This document shows positions 33,896 through 43,698 of a DNA stretch of 64,000 bases, one piece after another (the stretch's first letter is position 1; each line of letters starts with the position of its first letter). The translations under genes were made by a program, and so were the position numbers. The DNA lies in the NCBI GenBank assembly GCA_017577405.1, contig PIUA01000026.1, positions 1-64,000 on the forward strand. The letters run 5' to 3'. This DNA comes from Bacillota bacterium. Lineage in GTDB: Bacteria > Bacillota > Limnochordia > Limnochordales > Limnochordaceae. The notes below the pieces were generated by a model. The model worked only from the letters and a program-made list of their open reading frames with translations. It had not been told where the DNA came from and did not search any database.

Positions 33896-35085
33896 TACTG
33901 CCGCGCCGGACTCCCCGCCGCCTCGGCTTCCGCTGCCGACGTCTTGGGAATGAGCGCCACCAGGAAGGCGGCCACCAAGGGCAAGGCAGCCAGGACGGGC
34001 CAGACAGCCGGCGGACCCCAGTGGTCGGCCACCACGCCCAGGAGGGAGACGCCGAAGCCGCCGGTGCCCACCGCGGCCCCCTGGATCAGGCCCGTCGCGG
34101 TGCCCAGCCGGCCCGGCAGGAGCTCCTGGCCGTAGACGATGGTCACGGGGAAGCTGGAGGTCACAAAGAAGCCGGCCACGGCCGCCAGTGGGAAGAGCCA
34201 AGCGTCGGGCACCCGGGGGAAGAGGGCAAGAAGCAGCGGCGGCACCAGGAGGCTCGCCAAGATGACGGGCTTCCGCCCCACCCGGTCGGCCATGGGGCCG
34301 CCCGCCAGGCTCCCCAAAGCGCCAGACAGGAGGTAGGTCGAAAGCAGGGTCCCCGAGAAGGCTGCAGGCCGGCCCAGGTGGGAAACGAAGTAGAGGGGGA
34401 CGAAGGCGTTCACCCCCATGTGGACCCAGGTGCGGAGGACCACCGCCCCCAGGAGGAGGGCCAGGGGGCCCCACCGGTCCTCGCCGCCGTTCCCCGCCTG
34501 AACCTGCACCGTCCGGCGATGGGCGGTCTCCCGGGCCCGGATGGTGCCGTAGACGGCGGCCAGCAGGGCGACCACCACCGCCCCCAAGATCCCGTACCCG
34601 AGGACGGGGGCCAGGAACCCGAAGCCCAGAAGGAAGGTGGTGATGGCCGGGCTGAGGCCGAAGCCGATGTTGCCCCCCACCTGGAAGATGCTCATGGCCG
34701 CCCCCCGCCGGTTGCCACCGAAGAGGTAGGTCGCCTTCGAGCCTTCGGGGTGGTAGGCGGCCGAGCCGACCGCCTGCAGGGCGATGGCGGCCACCAGGAC
34801 CCAGAAGTTCTTCACCAGAAGGGCGACCGCGAAGGCGGCGGTGGAGAGGGCCAGCCCGCCGATGAGGAGCCAGCTGGTCCGGACCCGGTCGCCCAGGATG
34901 CCGATGGTGGGCTGGAGGATGGCCGACGCCACCGTCCCGATGAGGAGGAGCATCCCCGTGGCCGTGTAGGAAAGCCCGTACAGCTCCTGCCAGTAGGGCA
35001 GGAGGACGGGGATGGCTCCCGACACCATGTCGAGGGCCAGGTGGCCGAGGCTGATCACGAGGAGAATCTGAGTTGCCAAAGACAT
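33895..35085 (-). CDS. Fsr-type MFS exporter (fosmidomycin resistance family)
   Basis: A 396-residue twelve-helix major facilitator. The N-terminal [32 protein letters not shown] and C-terminal [15 protein letters not shown] segments are typical of the fosmidomycin-resistance (Fsr) subfamily of drug exporters. It is divergent from ispG, a gene of the MEP isoprenoid pathway whose earlier enzyme is the fosmidomycin target. The true substrate is unknown. The ATG is only two bases from the AGGAG site; a TTG two codons later has better spacing. Confidence 0.87.
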   Translation of the reverse strand: MSLATQILLVISLGHLALDMVSGAIPVLLPYWQELYGLSYTATGMLLLIGTVASAILQPTIGILGDRVRTSWLLIGGLALSTAAFAVALLVKNFWVLVAAIALQAVGSAAYHPEGSKATYLFGGNRRGAAMSIFQVGGNIGFGLSPAITTFLLGFGFLAPVLGYGILGAVVVALLAAVYGTIRARETAHRRTVQVQAGNGGEDRWGPLALLLGAVVLRTWVHMGVNAFVPLYFVSHLGRPAAFSGTLLSTYLLSGALGSLAGGPMADRVGRKPVILASLLVPPLLLALFPRVPDAWLFPLAAVAGFFVTSSFPVTIVYGQELLPGRLGTATGLIQGAAVGTGGFGVSLLGVVADHWGPPAVWPVLAALPLVAAFLVALIPKTSAAEAEAAGSPARQ

Positions 35086-35220
35086 CGCTCCTATCGTCGG
35101 TTCCCTCTCCTGGAAGTGTAACGGTTTTCCTTCGGCTTGGGGCCCCTCCCCTGCCCTTTCGCACCTTTGCGAATCCTGCCCCGGCGCGGCCCTTCCCCCA
35201 TCGCCCGGGGCGCTGCCCTG

Positions 35221-35229
35221 TGGTACACT
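35221..35229 (+). promoter_or_regulatory. Candidate extended -10 promoter of ispG
   Basis: TGGTACACT matches an extended -10 element (TG-N-TACACT), 42 bases before the ispG TTG codon. No good -35 is visible at the right distance. Confidence 0.35.
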
Positions 35230-35270
35230 GGCACCGGAAAGGTTCCTGGGCCTCCAAGGAGGGATCGCCG

Positions 35271-36542
35271 TTGATCGCCAGCACCACCAGCCAGCCGTGG
35301 GCCGAGCTGGACCAGCCCCGGCGGCGCCTCACCCCACCGGTCCGGGTCGGCCGGGTCACCATCGGCAGCGGTTACCCCATCGCCGTCCAGTCCATGACCA
35401 ACACCGACACCGCCGACCCGGTGGCCACCGCGGAACAGGTGGTGGCCCTCGCCCGAGCGGGGAGCGAGCTGGTGCGGGTGACGGTCAACACCGAAGAGGC
35501 GGCCCGGGCCGTGCCCGAGATGGTCCGGCGGGTCCGGGACCAAGGGGTGGAGGTGCCCATCGTGGGCGACTTCCACTACAACGGCCACCGGCTCCTCACG
35601 CGGTATCCCGCCTGCGCCCAAGCCCTCGACAAGTACCGGATCAACCCTGGGAACGTGGGGACCAAGCACCGGGACGAGAACTTCGCCCAGATCATCCGGG
35701 TGGCCCTGGAGTTCGAGAAGCCCATCCGCATCGGGGTCAACTGGGGCTCCCTGGACCAGCAGCTCCTCACCACCCTGATGGAGGACAACGCCCGGCGGGA
35801 GCAGCCCTGGAGCGCCCGGGCCGTCACCTTGGAGGCCATGGTCCAAAGCGCCCTCCGCTCCGCCCGCCTGGCTGAAGAGCTGGGGCTGCCCCACGATCGG
35901 ATCATCCTGAGCGCCAAGGTGAGCGCCGCGCCCGATCTGGTGGCGGTCTACCGGCGGCTGGCGGAGCTGTGCGACTACCCCCTCCACCTGGGCCTCACCG
36001 AGGCCGGCATGGGGATGCCCGGCATCGTGGCCAGCGCCGCGGCCTTGGCGCCCCTCCTTCTTGAGGGGATTGGCGACACCATCCGGGTCTCCATCACCCC
36101 CGCCCCCGACGGCGACCGGACCGAAGAGGTGAAGGTGGCCCAGCAGATCCTCCAGGTCTTGGGCCTCCGGGCCTTCAGCCCCCAGGTCACCTCCTGCCCC
36201 GGCTGCGGGCGGACCACCAACACCTTCTTCCAGGAGATGGCCCAGGAGATCCAGGCCTACCTCCAGGAGCAGCTCCCCCAGTGGCGGGAGCGCTACCCGG
36301 GGGTGGAGGAGCTGAAGGTGGCGGTGATGGGTTGCGTCGTCAATGGGCCCGGCGAGAGCCGCCACGCGGACATCGGCATCTCCCTTCCCGGCACCTTTGA
36401 GGAGCCGAAGGCGCCCGTCTACGTGGACGGACGCCTCCGGACCACCCTCCAAGGCGACGATCTGGTCGCCCAATTCATCGAGATCCTGAACGAGTACGTG
36501 GCCGAACGGTTCGGCTCCCAGGCCCGGGCGGGGCGCCGCTAG
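35271..36542 (+). CDS. ispG: 4-hydroxy-3-methylbut-2-en-1-yl diphosphate synthase
   Basis: A 423-residue iron-sulphur enzyme of the MEP pathway, converting methylerythritol cyclodiphosphate to HMBPP. The TIM-barrel N-terminal part shows [22 protein letters not shown] and [10 protein letters not shown]; the C-terminal cluster cysteines lie in TSCPGCGRT and [14 protein letters not shown] start, seven bases after AAGGAGGGATC; the upstream open frame is not family-like. Its 3' end meets the convergent metE with a four-base overlap. Confidence 0.96.
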   Translation: MIASTTSQPWAELDQPRRRLTPPVRVGRVTIGSGYPIAVQSMTNTDTADPVATAEQVVALARAGSELVRVTVNTEEAARAVPEMVRRVRDQGVEVPIVGDFHYNGHRLLTRYPACAQALDKYRINPGNVGTKHRDENFAQIIRVALEFEKPIRIGVNWGSLDQQLLTTLMEDNARREQPWSARAVTLEAMVQSALRSARLAEELGLPHDRIILSAKVSAAPDLVAVYRRLAELCDYPLHLGLTEAGMGMPGIVASAAALAPLLLEGIGDTIRVSITPAPDGDRTEEVKVAQQILQVLGLRAFSPQVTSCPGCGRTTNTFFQEMAQEIQAYLQEQLPQWRERYPGVEELKVAVMGCVVNGPGESRHADIGISLPGTFEEPKAPVYVDGRLRTTLQGDDLVAQFIEILNEYVAERFGSQARAGRR

Positions 36543-38857
36543 GCCTCCTGCCCCGCCACCTCCTCCCGGAGCCGGCGGGCCGCCGCCACCAGGTGGCGCA
36601 AGGCGGGGATCACTTCGTCGTAGGACCGGGTCTTCAGGCCACAATCCGGGTTGACCCACAGCTGGTCCGGCTCCAGGACTCGGACCGCCCGGCGGAGGAG
36701 CTCCACCATCTCCTCCGCCCCCGGCACCCGGGGCGAGTGGATGTCCCAGATGCCGGGCCCGATCTGGTTGGGGTAGCGGAAGGCGACGAAGGCCTCCAGA
36801 AGCTCCATCCCCGACCGGGAGGCCTCAATGGAGATGACATCCGCATCCAGCCCGGCGATGGCCTCGATGATGTCGTTGAACTCCGAGTAGCACATGTGGG
36901 TGTGGATCTGGGTCTCATCCCGCACCCCGCTGGTGGCCAGCCGGAAGCACTCGCTGGCCCAGGCCAGGTACTCGGGCCACCGGGCCCGCCGCAAAGGCAA
37001 CCCCTCCCGGAAGGCGGGCTCGTCGATCTGAATCACCCCGATCCCCGCCGCTTCCAGATCCTGAACCTCATCCCGGATGGCCAGGGCCAGCTGCCGGCAG
37101 GTCTCCTCCCGGGGCTGGTCGTCCCGCACGAAGGACCACTGGAGGAGGGTGACGGGTCCGGTGAGCATCCCCTTGACGGGCCGATCGGTGAGGGATTGGG
37201 CGTACCGGATCCACTCGACGGTCATGGGCCGGGGCCGGGCCACATCCCCGTAGATGATGGGCGGCTTCACGTAGCGGGAGCCGTAGCTTTGGACCCAGCC
37301 GTGCTCGGTGAAGGCGAACCCCTCCAGGTGCTCGCCGAAGTACTCCACCATGTCGTTCCGCTCGGGCTCGCCGTGGACCAACACATCCAGCCCCAGCTCT
37401 TCCTGGAGGCGGATCACCCGCTCGATCTCTCCCCGGATGGCCGCCTCGTACGCCCCCTGGTCCAGCTCGCCCCGGCGGTAGCGGGCCCGGAGCCGGCGGA
37501 TCTCGGCGGTCTGGGGGAAGGAGCCGATGGTGGTGGTCGGGAAGGGCGGCAGGCCCAGGCGGGCCTGCTGGGCCTCCCGGCGGACCCGGTGGGGCGTGGG
37601 GCGACGGGTCGCCTCCGGCCCGAGCTGGGCCAGGCGGGCCCGGACCGCTTCATTCCGCAGGCGGCTGGAAGCCCGCCGGGCGGCCACCTGGGCCTGGTTG
37701 GCGGCCAGCGCCTCGGCCACCGCCTCCCGGCCCTCGTTGAGGGCCCGGGTAAGGAGGGCCACCTCCTCCAGCTTCTGCCGGGCAAAGGCGAGCCACCCTT
37801 TCAGCTCGGGATCCAGGCTCGTCTCCAGGGTGACATCCAGGGGCACGTGGAGCAAGGAGCAGGAGGGGGCCACCTGGATCCGGTCCCGGCCCCAGGCCCG
37901 GGCCGCCCGCTCCAGCACCTCCAAGCAGGCGGTCAGATCGGCCTTCCAGACGTTCCGCCCGTCCACCACCCCCAGGGAGAGGACGAACCCGTCGGGGAGC
38001 GGGTGGCGGAGGAGCTGCTCCAGCTGGTGCGGCGCCCGCACCAGATCCAGGTGGAGCCCCGCCACCGGCAGGCGGAGGGCCGTCGCCAGGTTCTCCTCCA
38101 GCCCCTCAAAGTAGGTGGCCACCAGGATCCGGATGGGCCCCGCCGCCTCCGCGAGGGCGGCGTAGGCCCGCCGGTAGGCGTCGCCCAGCGGCCCCTCGGG
38201 CGGCGGGTCCAAAGCGAGCCACGGCTCGTCCAACTGGACCCCGCGGACCCCGGCCTGGGCCAGGCTGCTCAAGAGCTCCTGGTAGACGGGGAGGAGCCGG
38301 TCCAGCAACTCCAGGCGGTTGAAGGCGCTCCCCCGGGCCTTGCCCAGCATCAAGAAGCTCACGGGCCCGATCAGAACCGGCCGGGTGACGATCCCGTAGG
38401 CCTGGGCCTCCACGAACTCGTAGACGGGCTTGCGGGAGGCGAGCTGGAACTGCTGGTCCCGGCGGAACTCGGGCACCAGGTAGTGGTAGTTGGTGTCGAA
38501 CCACTTGGTCAGCTCCAGGGCGGGCACGCCCCCGCCCGGCCCCTCCCCCGGGCGGCCCCGGGCCATGGCAAAGTAGGTCTCCAGGCTCACCGGGCCCCCG
38601 GTCCAGCCGAAGCGCTCAGGGATGGCGCCCACCACACAGGCCATGTCCAGCACGTGGTCATAGAAGGAGAAGTCGTTGGAGGGGATGACGTCGATCCCCA
38701 CCTCCTGCTGCAGCTGCCAGTGGCGCAGCCGCAGTTCCTGGCCGGCCTTGAGGAGGTCCGCCTCGGTGAGCTCCCCTTTCCAGTACCGCTCCGTCTGCCG
38801 CTTCAGCTCCCGATGGGCGCCGATCCGGGGAAAGCCCAAGTTGGCCGCAACCGCCAC
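36539..38857 (-). CDS. metE: Cobalamin-independent methionine synthase
   Basis: A 772-residue enzyme that transfers a methyl group from methyltetrahydrofolate polyglutamate to homocysteine. It has both homologous barrels: the N-terminal [14 protein letters not shown] start and [15 protein letters not shown], and the catalytic C-terminal domain with [25 protein letters not shown], and zinc ligands in [11 protein letters not shown] (His, Cys), a Glu in SIEASRSG and the Cys in [12 protein letters not shown] 38857 follows GAAGGGGG; the frame is open for 75 further codons that lack family similarity. No SAM or T-box leader is visible upstream. Confidence 0.95.
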   Translation of the reverse strand: MAVAANLGFPRIGAHRELKRQTERYWKGELTEADLLKAGQELRLRHWQLQQEVGIDVIPSNDFSFYDHVLDMACVVGAIPERFGWTGGPVSLETYFAMARGRPGEGPGGGVPALELTKWFDTNYHYLVPEFRRDQQFQLASRKPVYEFVEAQAYGIVTRPVLIGPVSFLMLGKARGSAFNRLELLDRLLPVYQELLSSLAQAGVRGVQLDEPWLALDPPPEGPLGDAYRRAYAALAEAAGPIRILVATYFEGLEENLATALRLPVAGLHLDLVRAPHQLEQLLRHPLPDGFVLSLGVVDGRNVWKADLTACLEVLERAARAWGRDRIQVAPSCSLLHVPLDVTLETSLDPELKGWLAFARQKLEEVALLTRALNEGREAVAEALAANQAQVAARRASSRLRNEAVRARLAQLGPEATRRPTPHRVRREAQQARLGLPPFPTTTIGSFPQTAEIRRLRARYRRGELDQGAYEAAIRGEIERVIRLQEELGLDVLVHGEPERNDMVEYFGEHLEGFAFTEHGWVQSYGSRYVKPPIIYGDVARPRPMTVEWIRYAQSLTDRPVKGMLTGPVTLLQWSFVRDDQPREETCRQLALAIRDEVQDLEAAGIGVIQIDEPAFREGLPLRRARWPEYLAWASECFRLATSGVRDETQIHTHMCYSEFNDIIEAIAGLDADVISIEASRSGMELLEAFVAFRYPNQIGPGIWDIHSPRVPGAEEMVELLRRAVRVLEPDQLWVNPDCGLKTRSYDEVIPALRHLVAAARRLREEVAGQEA

Positions 38858-38904
38858 CCGTCTGCCCCCTTCCCCCGGGCCATCCAGCCCGGAACGTGGT
38901 CTAA

Positions 38905-38925
38905 GGGCCGGCCCAAGGCCGGCCC
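38905..38925 (-). terminator. Hairpin downstream of the aldolase gene
   Basis: A perfect 9-bp stem (GGGCCGGCC with GGCCGGCCC, 3-base loop) between fsa and metE, followed on the minus strand by only TTAG. It could terminate fsa transcription weakly or belong to the metE leader. Confidence 0.45.
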
Positions 38926-38937
38926 CGGTGGAAGCCT

Positions 38938-38964
38938 TTGGATCCGCTGGATCCGTTGGATAAG
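38938..38964. repeat. Three tandem 9-base units upstream of metE
   Basis: TTGGATCCG, CTGGATCCG and TTGGATAAG follow one another without gaps in the fsa-metE spacer. Short, imperfect, of unknown meaning. Confidence 0.5.
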
Positions 38965-39060
38965 GATGGTTCGCCGGGGGCGGGGGCACTCCTCCATCCC
39001 GGAGGGCCTGCCCTTCGGCCGCCCCGCCCCGACACCGGGTGAGATCTGCGCCCTCCTGCC

Positions 39061-39708
39061 TTACTGGGGAACCTTCTCCCAATCCTTGAGGAAGCGCTCC
39101 AGCCCCACGTCGGTCATGGGGTGGTGGAAGAGCTGCTCCAGGGTCTCCAACCGGAAGGTGATGACGTCGGCCCCTACCAACGCCGCCTGGAGCACGTGCT
39201 GGGGATGGCGGACCGCGGCCACCAGGATCTCGGTGGCGAAATCGTAGTTGTCATAGATCTGGCGGATCTCCTCCACAATCCCCATGCCGTCATGGCCGAT
39301 GCCGTCCAACCGGCCCACAAAGGGGCTCACGTAGGCCGCGCCCGCCTTGGCCACCAGGAGGGCCTGAAGGCTGGAGAAGACCAGGGTGGCGTTCACCTTG
39401 ATCCCCTCTTGGCTGAGGACCTTCATGGCCTTCACGCCTTCCACGGTGGTGGGCACCTTCACCACCACGTTGGGGGCGAGCTTGGCCAGCTCCCGGCCCT
39501 CCCGGACCATCCCCTCGGTGTCGGTGGCCACCACTTCCAGGCTGACGGGCTCCTCCCGGACCTCCGCGAGGATCTCATCCACCACCTGGCGGAACCCCTT
39601 CCCCGTCGCCGCCACGTGGCTCGGGTTGGTGGTCACCCCGTCGAGCATGCCCAGCTCTTTGGCCCGGCGGATCTCCTCAATCTTGGCCGTATCCAGGAAA
39701 AACTTCAC
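39061..39708 (-). CDS. fsa: Fructose-6-phosphate aldolase / TalC-type transaldolase
   Basis: A 215-residue class I aldolase of the small transaldolase family. It starts [12 protein letters not shown] and has GVTTNPS, the Schiff-base lysine in VVVKVPTT near residue 85, and the [13 protein letters not shown] motif. Members either cleave fructose 6-phosphate to dihydroxyacetone and glyceraldehyde 3-phosphate or act as transaldolases; sequence alone does not decide. GTG 39708 lies after GAAGGAGGG and gives the exact family length. Confidence 0.92.
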   Translation of the reverse strand: MKFFLDTAKIEEIRRAKELGMLDGVTTNPSHVAATGKGFRQVVDEILAEVREEPVSLEVVATDTEGMVREGRELAKLAPNVVVKVPTTVEGVKAMKVLSQEGIKVNATLVFSSLQALLVAKAGAAYVSPFVGRLDGIGHDGMGIVEEIRQIYDNYDFATEILVAAVRHPQHVLQAALVGADVITFRLETLEQLFHHPMTDVGLERFLKDWEKVPQ

Positions 39709-39777
39709 ACCGTTCCCTCCTTCGTCCATCCACCCGACATCTGGTTCGACACTGGGCCTGTGGATCCTGGACGGTCC

Positions 39778-40533
39778 TCAGTCCTGGCGCCGGGGCGGGG
39801 TGGTGCGGACGTCGTCCCCGCCATCGATGACCAACTCCGCCCCCGTCACCCAGGAGGCCTCGTCGGAGAGCAGGTAGAGGGCGGCGTAGGCGATGTCCAC
39901 CGCCGAGCCGTACCCCGCCAGGTGGGTGCGCCGCACGGGCCGGATGGGCCCCTCGTCCAGGGGGGCGGCGATGAGCCCCGGGCTGATCAGGTTGACCCGC
40001 ACGTTCCGGGACCAGAACTCCCGGGCGAGCCGTCGGACCAGCCCCTTGAGCGCCTCCTTGCCCGCCGCGTAGGCCGCGCCGCCCATCAAGCGCGTCTGGG
40101 GCGCGGCGCCCAGGGCGACGATCGCCCCGCCCCCCTGCTCCTCCAGGGCGGGCAGGCTCGCCTGGGCCATGACCACCAGCCCGCGGATCAGGTTGGCCAT
40201 GGCCTGGTCCCACTGGGCCACGGGGATGTTCTCCACCTGGCTCTGGGGCTGGAAGTACCCCCCAGCGGCGAAGACCAAGCCGTCCAAACGGCCGAAGCTG
40301 GTCAGGGCCCGATCCACCGCCTCCCGGGCGACGGCCTCCAGGGTCACATCACCCACCAGGCTCTGGACCTCGCCGCCCGCCTCCCGGCACCACTCGGCGG
40401 TCCCTTCCAGCTCCGCCCCGTTCCGGGAGACCAGGACCAGCCTGGCCCCCTCCTGGGCCAGCAAGACGGGGATGGCCCGTCCCATGTTGTCCCCGGCCCC
40501 GGCCACCAGGACCACCTTCTCGGCCATCCGCAA
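39778..40533 (-). CDS. SDR family oxidoreductase with an atypical active site
   Basis: A protein of about 251 residues with the classical short-chain dehydrogenase fold: nucleotide motif AGAGDNMGRA near the N-terminus, the catalytic YxxxK pair (AYAAGK, about Tyr155 and Lys159) and the ISPGLIAAPL motif. The serine usually found about 13 residues before the Tyr is replaced in the VALGAAPQT stretch, so catalysis may be altered. TTG 40533 is six bases after GGAGGAGGGG; ATG 40527 is the alternative start. Substrate unknown. It follows the sugar ABC operon after a 200-base gap and may be separately transcribed. Confidence 0.8.
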   Translation of the reverse strand: MRMAEKVVLVAGAGDNMGRAIPVLLAQEGARLVLVSRNGAELEGTAEWCREAGGEVQSLVGDVTLEAVAREAVDRALTSFGRLDGLVFAAGGYFQPQSQVENIPVAQWDQAMANLIRGLVVMAQASLPALEEQGGGAIVALGAAPQTRLMGGAAYAAGKEALKGLVRRLAREFWSRNVRVNLISPGLIAAPLDEGPIRPVRRTHLAGYGSAVDIAYAALYLLSDEASWVTGAELVIDGGDDVRTTPPRRQD

Positions 40534-40736
40534 GACGATCCCCTCCTCCCTCTGGGTGGCGCCCCACCTCATCCGGCGGGGGCTCCCAGGGCCAGGGTAC
40601 CACCCTGGCGGGGACCGCTCAAGGGAGCGGGGCCAGGCGAGGACCGGGGGGCCTGTCCCAAGTCCGAAACCCGGGCCGGGGCGCCCGTCCGTCGAGCTTG
40701 GGCCGCGGGCACGGTGGGGCCAGCGCCGGACCCACC

Positions 40737-41636
40737 TTAGCCTTTCACCGCCCCGGCGGTGAAGCCGACGATGAACCGGTCCAAGAAGAGGTTGTAGATC
40801 AAGGCCAAGGGGAGGCTGGTGATGAGGCAGGCCGCCATGAGGGAGCCCCAGTAGTAGACGTCGCCCCGCACCAGGGCCACGGGCACCCCCAAGCTGACGG
40901 TCATCTTCCCCACCGAGCTGATGAAGGTGAGCGCGTAGACGAACTCCTGGAGGACCAAGGTGAAGGCGAAGCCGGTGACCGTTAGGATGCCCGGCACCGA
41001 AAGGGGCAGCACCACCCGGAGGATGGCCCCCAGGCGGCTCTGGCCGTCGATCATGGCCTGCTCCTCCAGCTCCCGGGGGATGGAGCGGAAAAAGCCCATG
41101 GTGAGCCAGGTGCCGAAGGGGATGGTGAAGGTCGGGTAGATGAGAATCAAGGCCCACAAGGAGTTCTGCAGGCCCAGCACCGAGACCAGCCGGGCGAAGG
41201 GGATGAAGAGCAAGGTGGGCGGGACCAGGTAGGTGAGGAAGATGGCGATCCCCAGCCGCTGGCCCCACCGCCCCACCAGCCGGGCCAGGCTGTAGCCGGC
41301 CGGCACCGCGGTGATGAGGGTGATGACCACCACCACTGCCCCCACCAGGAAGGTGTTCCCCAGCCACTGGAGATAGGGCGTCCCCTGGAAGAGGAGCCGG
41401 ACGTGCTCCAGGGTGGGCGGCAGGTTGAAGATCCAGGGGATGTGGTCGGCCACCGTCGCCCCCACGTAGAGATCCCGGTTCTGCTTGAACGCGGTGAGAA
41501 ACATCCAGTAGAAGGGCATCACCGCGAAGAGGGTGAAGGCCAAGACCAGCACGTAGAGGAGGACCCGCCCCACCACCCGGGCGATGCCTGGCCGCCGGCG
41601 GGCCCGCTGCCGGGCCGCCACCACCGCCACCGCCAT
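40737..41636 (-). CDS. Carbohydrate ABC transporter permease (MalG type)
   Basis: A 299-residue permease with six hydrophobic segments. The ATPase-coupling EAA loop is clear (EEQAMIDGQSRLGAILRVVLPLSVPGI). N-terminal PFYWMFLTAFK is typical of the MalG/CUT1 family. Its ATG shares a base with the stop of the upstream permease and follows GGAGGTGGGG. Together with the next gene it forms the heterodimeric membrane channel of the sugar importer. Confidence 0.92.
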   Translation of the reverse strand: MAVAVVAARQRARRRPGIARVVGRVLLYVLVLAFTLFAVMPFYWMFLTAFKQNRDLYVGATVADHIPWIFNLPPTLEHVRLLFQGTPYLQWLGNTFLVGAVVVVITLITAVPAGYSLARLVGRWGQRLGIAIFLTYLVPPTLLFIPFARLVSVLGLQNSLWALILIYPTFTIPFGTWLTMGFFRSIPRELEEQAMIDGQSRLGAILRVVLPLSVPGILTVTGFAFTLVLQEFVYALTFISSVGKMTVSLGVPVALVRGDVYYWGSLMAACLITSLPLALIYNLFLDRFIVGFTAGAVKG

Positions 41637-42580
41637 CAGTGCCCCACCTCCGTTCCCCGGGCGACCCGGAGCATGCCGATGGCCACCAGGACCAGCACGG
41701 GGAAGAGGAAGACGGCAATGGCCGCCCCCTGCCCCAGGTCCGCCCCCAAGACCCCCTGCTGGAAGGCGTAGCTGGCCAGCACGTGGGTGGTGTTGTAGGG
41801 CCCGCCCCGGGTGAGGAGGTAGACCACCCCCAAGTCGGTAGCGGTGAAGACCATACCGAAGAGAACGGCCACCGTCAGCACCGGCAAGAGCAAGGGGAGC
41901 TCCACGTGGAGGAGCCGCCGGAAGAAGCCGGCCCCGTCCACCACCGCCGCCTCCTGCACCTCCCGGGGCAGGGAGCTCAGACCGGCCAGCAGGACCACCG
42001 TTGAGAAGGGGAGCATCCGCCAGACGTGGACGGTGACGATGGCGATGCTGGCCAGGGTGGGATCGCCAAACCAGTACAACCACTCCCGGGGCCCCAGGAG
42101 GCCCACCGCCCGCAGGGTCCAGTTGATCACGCTGAAGGTGGAGTCGAAGATCCAGACCCAGGCCATGGAGGACAAGGCGACGGGGGCCACCCAGGGCATG
42201 AGGATGAGGAAGCGGACCAGCCGCCGGCCCCGGAAGGGCGTGTTCAGGATCCGGGCCAGGGTGGTGGCCAGCACCATGACGATCCCCTGGGAGATCAGGG
42301 TGAAGACCAGGGTGTTCCGCAGGGCCCGGCGGAAGATGGGATCCCCCACCACCCGGGCAAAGTTCCGCAACCCGACAAATTGGAAGGAGAGGCTCCCGGC
42401 GGTGCTCTCGCTCACCGCGAGGATGAGGGCGAGGATGAAGGGGATCCCCACCAGGACCAAGACGTAGAGGAGGGCCGGGGCAGCCATCAAGGCACCCAGC
42501 CGGTCGGACCGGTCGGCCAGCCGGAGCCCCTCGCCCCGCTGGATCGTCCCGCCCCGGGAGAGCCGGCTACTGACGCTCAT
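41636..42580 (-). CDS. Carbohydrate ABC transporter permease (MalF type)
   Basis: A 314-residue permease with six main membrane segments and the CUT1 EAA loop (VQEAAVVDGAGFFRRLLHVELPLLLPV). It begins inside the 3' end of the ATPase gene (14-base overlap), after GGGGGTGAG, so translation is coupled. Partner of the MalG-type permease. Confidence 0.92.
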   Translation of the reverse strand: MSVSSRLSRGGTIQRGEGLRLADRSDRLGALMAAPALLYVLVLVGIPFILALILAVSESTAGSLSFQFVGLRNFARVVGDPIFRRALRNTLVFTLISQGIVMVLATTLARILNTPFRGRRLVRFLILMPWVAPVALSSMAWVWIFDSTFSVINWTLRAVGLLGPREWLYWFGDPTLASIAIVTVHVWRMLPFSTVVLLAGLSSLPREVQEAAVVDGAGFFRRLLHVELPLLLPVLTVAVLFGMVFTATDLGVVYLLTRGGPYNTTHVLASYAFQQGVLGADLGQGAAIAVFLFPVLVLVAIGMLRVARGTEVGH

Positions 42581-43616
42581 CCGGTCGTCTCACCCCCGTC
42601 GCCCGGTCGAAGAAGCGGAGGGCCTCCACGGGCACCCCGAAGGGGTAGAGCTCCCCTTCCTGGACGCTGGCTGGCACGGTGAAGGGAAGCTTGGCAATCA
42701 CCGACTCCTCCCGGGCCTCCGGCGGCACCCCGTCTTCCAGGTGCCCGTAGAGGAGCCGGTCCGACCCCAGGTACTCCACCCGCCGCACCCGGAAGGAGAA
42801 GCTCCGGAGCGCCTTGCCCGCAGGCCACGCCTCCACGGGAAGGAAGCTTTCGGGCCGGAAGCCCACAAGCGTTTCCCGATTCAGGGGGAGCAGGTTCATG
42901 GGCGGCGAGCCGACGAAGGTGGCCACGAAGGTGTCGGCCGGATCGTCGTACACCTCCCGGGGCGTGCCCACCTGCCGGACCCGGCCCGCTTCCATCACCG
43001 CGATGCGGTCCCCCAGCCCCATGGCCTCCACCTGATCGTGGGTGACGTAGATGGTGGTCGTCCCCACCGACCGCTGGAACTGCTTCAGCTCATCCCTGGC
43101 GGTGGCCCGGAGCTTGGCGTCCAGATTGGAGAGGGGCTCATCCAGCAGGAAGACCTGGGGGTCCCGAACCACCGCCCGGGCCAGGGCCACCCGCTGCCGC
43201 TCGCCGCCCGAAAGCTCCCGGGGAAAGCGCTGGAGCAGGTGGCTGATGCCGAACATGCGGGCGCCCTCCCGCACCCGGGTCTCGATCCTCCCCGCCGGCA
43301 TCCGGGCGGATCGCAGAGGGAAGGCGACGTTCTCGTAGGCCCGCTTGTGGGGGTAGAGGGCGTAGCTTTGGAAGACCATGGCCACGCCCCGCTGGCGGGG
43401 CGGCACCTGGTCGTCGACCAGCACCCCATCAATGTAGATCGCCCCTGCGGTGGGGTGCTCCAGCCCCGCCACCATCCGCATGAGGGTCGTCTTCCCGCAG
43501 CCCGACGGCCCCAGGAGGACCAGGAGCTCGCCGTCTTCGATGGAGAGACTGACGCCGTCCACCGCCCGGACATCGCCGAAGTCCTTTCGCACGTTCTCCA
43601 ACTCGACCCGTGCCAC
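42567..43616 (-). CDS. Carbohydrate ABC transporter ATPase (MalK/UgpC type)
   Basis: A 349-residue ATPase: Walker A GPSGCGKTT, signature LSGGERQRVALARA, Walker B VFLLDEPLSNLD, switch YVTHDQVEAM, and a C-terminal OB-fold (TOBE-like) regulatory domain of about 110 residues. MalK-type ATPases drive CUT1 importers for oligosaccharides, polyols or glycerol phosphate. GTG 43616 follows GGAGGGG; upstream in-frame residues are Arg/Gly-rich and not part of the family. Confidence 0.93.
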   Translation of the reverse strand: MARVELENVRKDFGDVRAVDGVSLSIEDGELLVLLGPSGCGKTTLMRMVAGLEHPTAGAIYIDGVLVDDQVPPRQRGVAMVFQSYALYPHKRAYENVAFPLRSARMPAGRIETRVREGARMFGISHLLQRFPRELSGGERQRVALARAVVRDPQVFLLDEPLSNLDAKLRATARDELKQFQRSVGTTTIYVTHDQVEAMGLGDRIAVMEAGRVRQVGTPREVYDDPADTFVATFVGSPPMNLLPLNRETLVGFRPESFLPVEAWPAGKALRSFSFRVRRVEYLGSDRLLYGHLEDGVPPEAREESVIAKLPFTVPASVQEGELYPFGVPVEALRFFDRATGVRRPDERQ

Positions 43617-43698
43617 CCGCACCCCTCCCCGCCGTACCGGCCGGCGCGTCCCACCGGCTCCGGGGCCCATGAGGCTGGGCCCCGGAGCGCGTCATTCT

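Noticed and set aside
36593-39247. An 884-codon open frame antisense to metE
   Set aside because: Long antisense frames are expected in very G+C-rich DNA because stop codons are rare. Its translation is Gly/Pro/Arg/His-rich and resembles no family, whereas metE on the other strand has all its motifs.
40591-40609. AGGGTGGTACC on the minus strand, resembling a T-box sequence, before the SDR gene
   Set aside because: The match is fully explained by a self-contained 8-bp palindromic hairpin (GCCAGGGT/ACCCTGGC), the conserved GCG after GGTACC is missing, and no Stem I or specifier loop can be recognised. The downstream gene is not an amino acid or tRNA-ligase gene.
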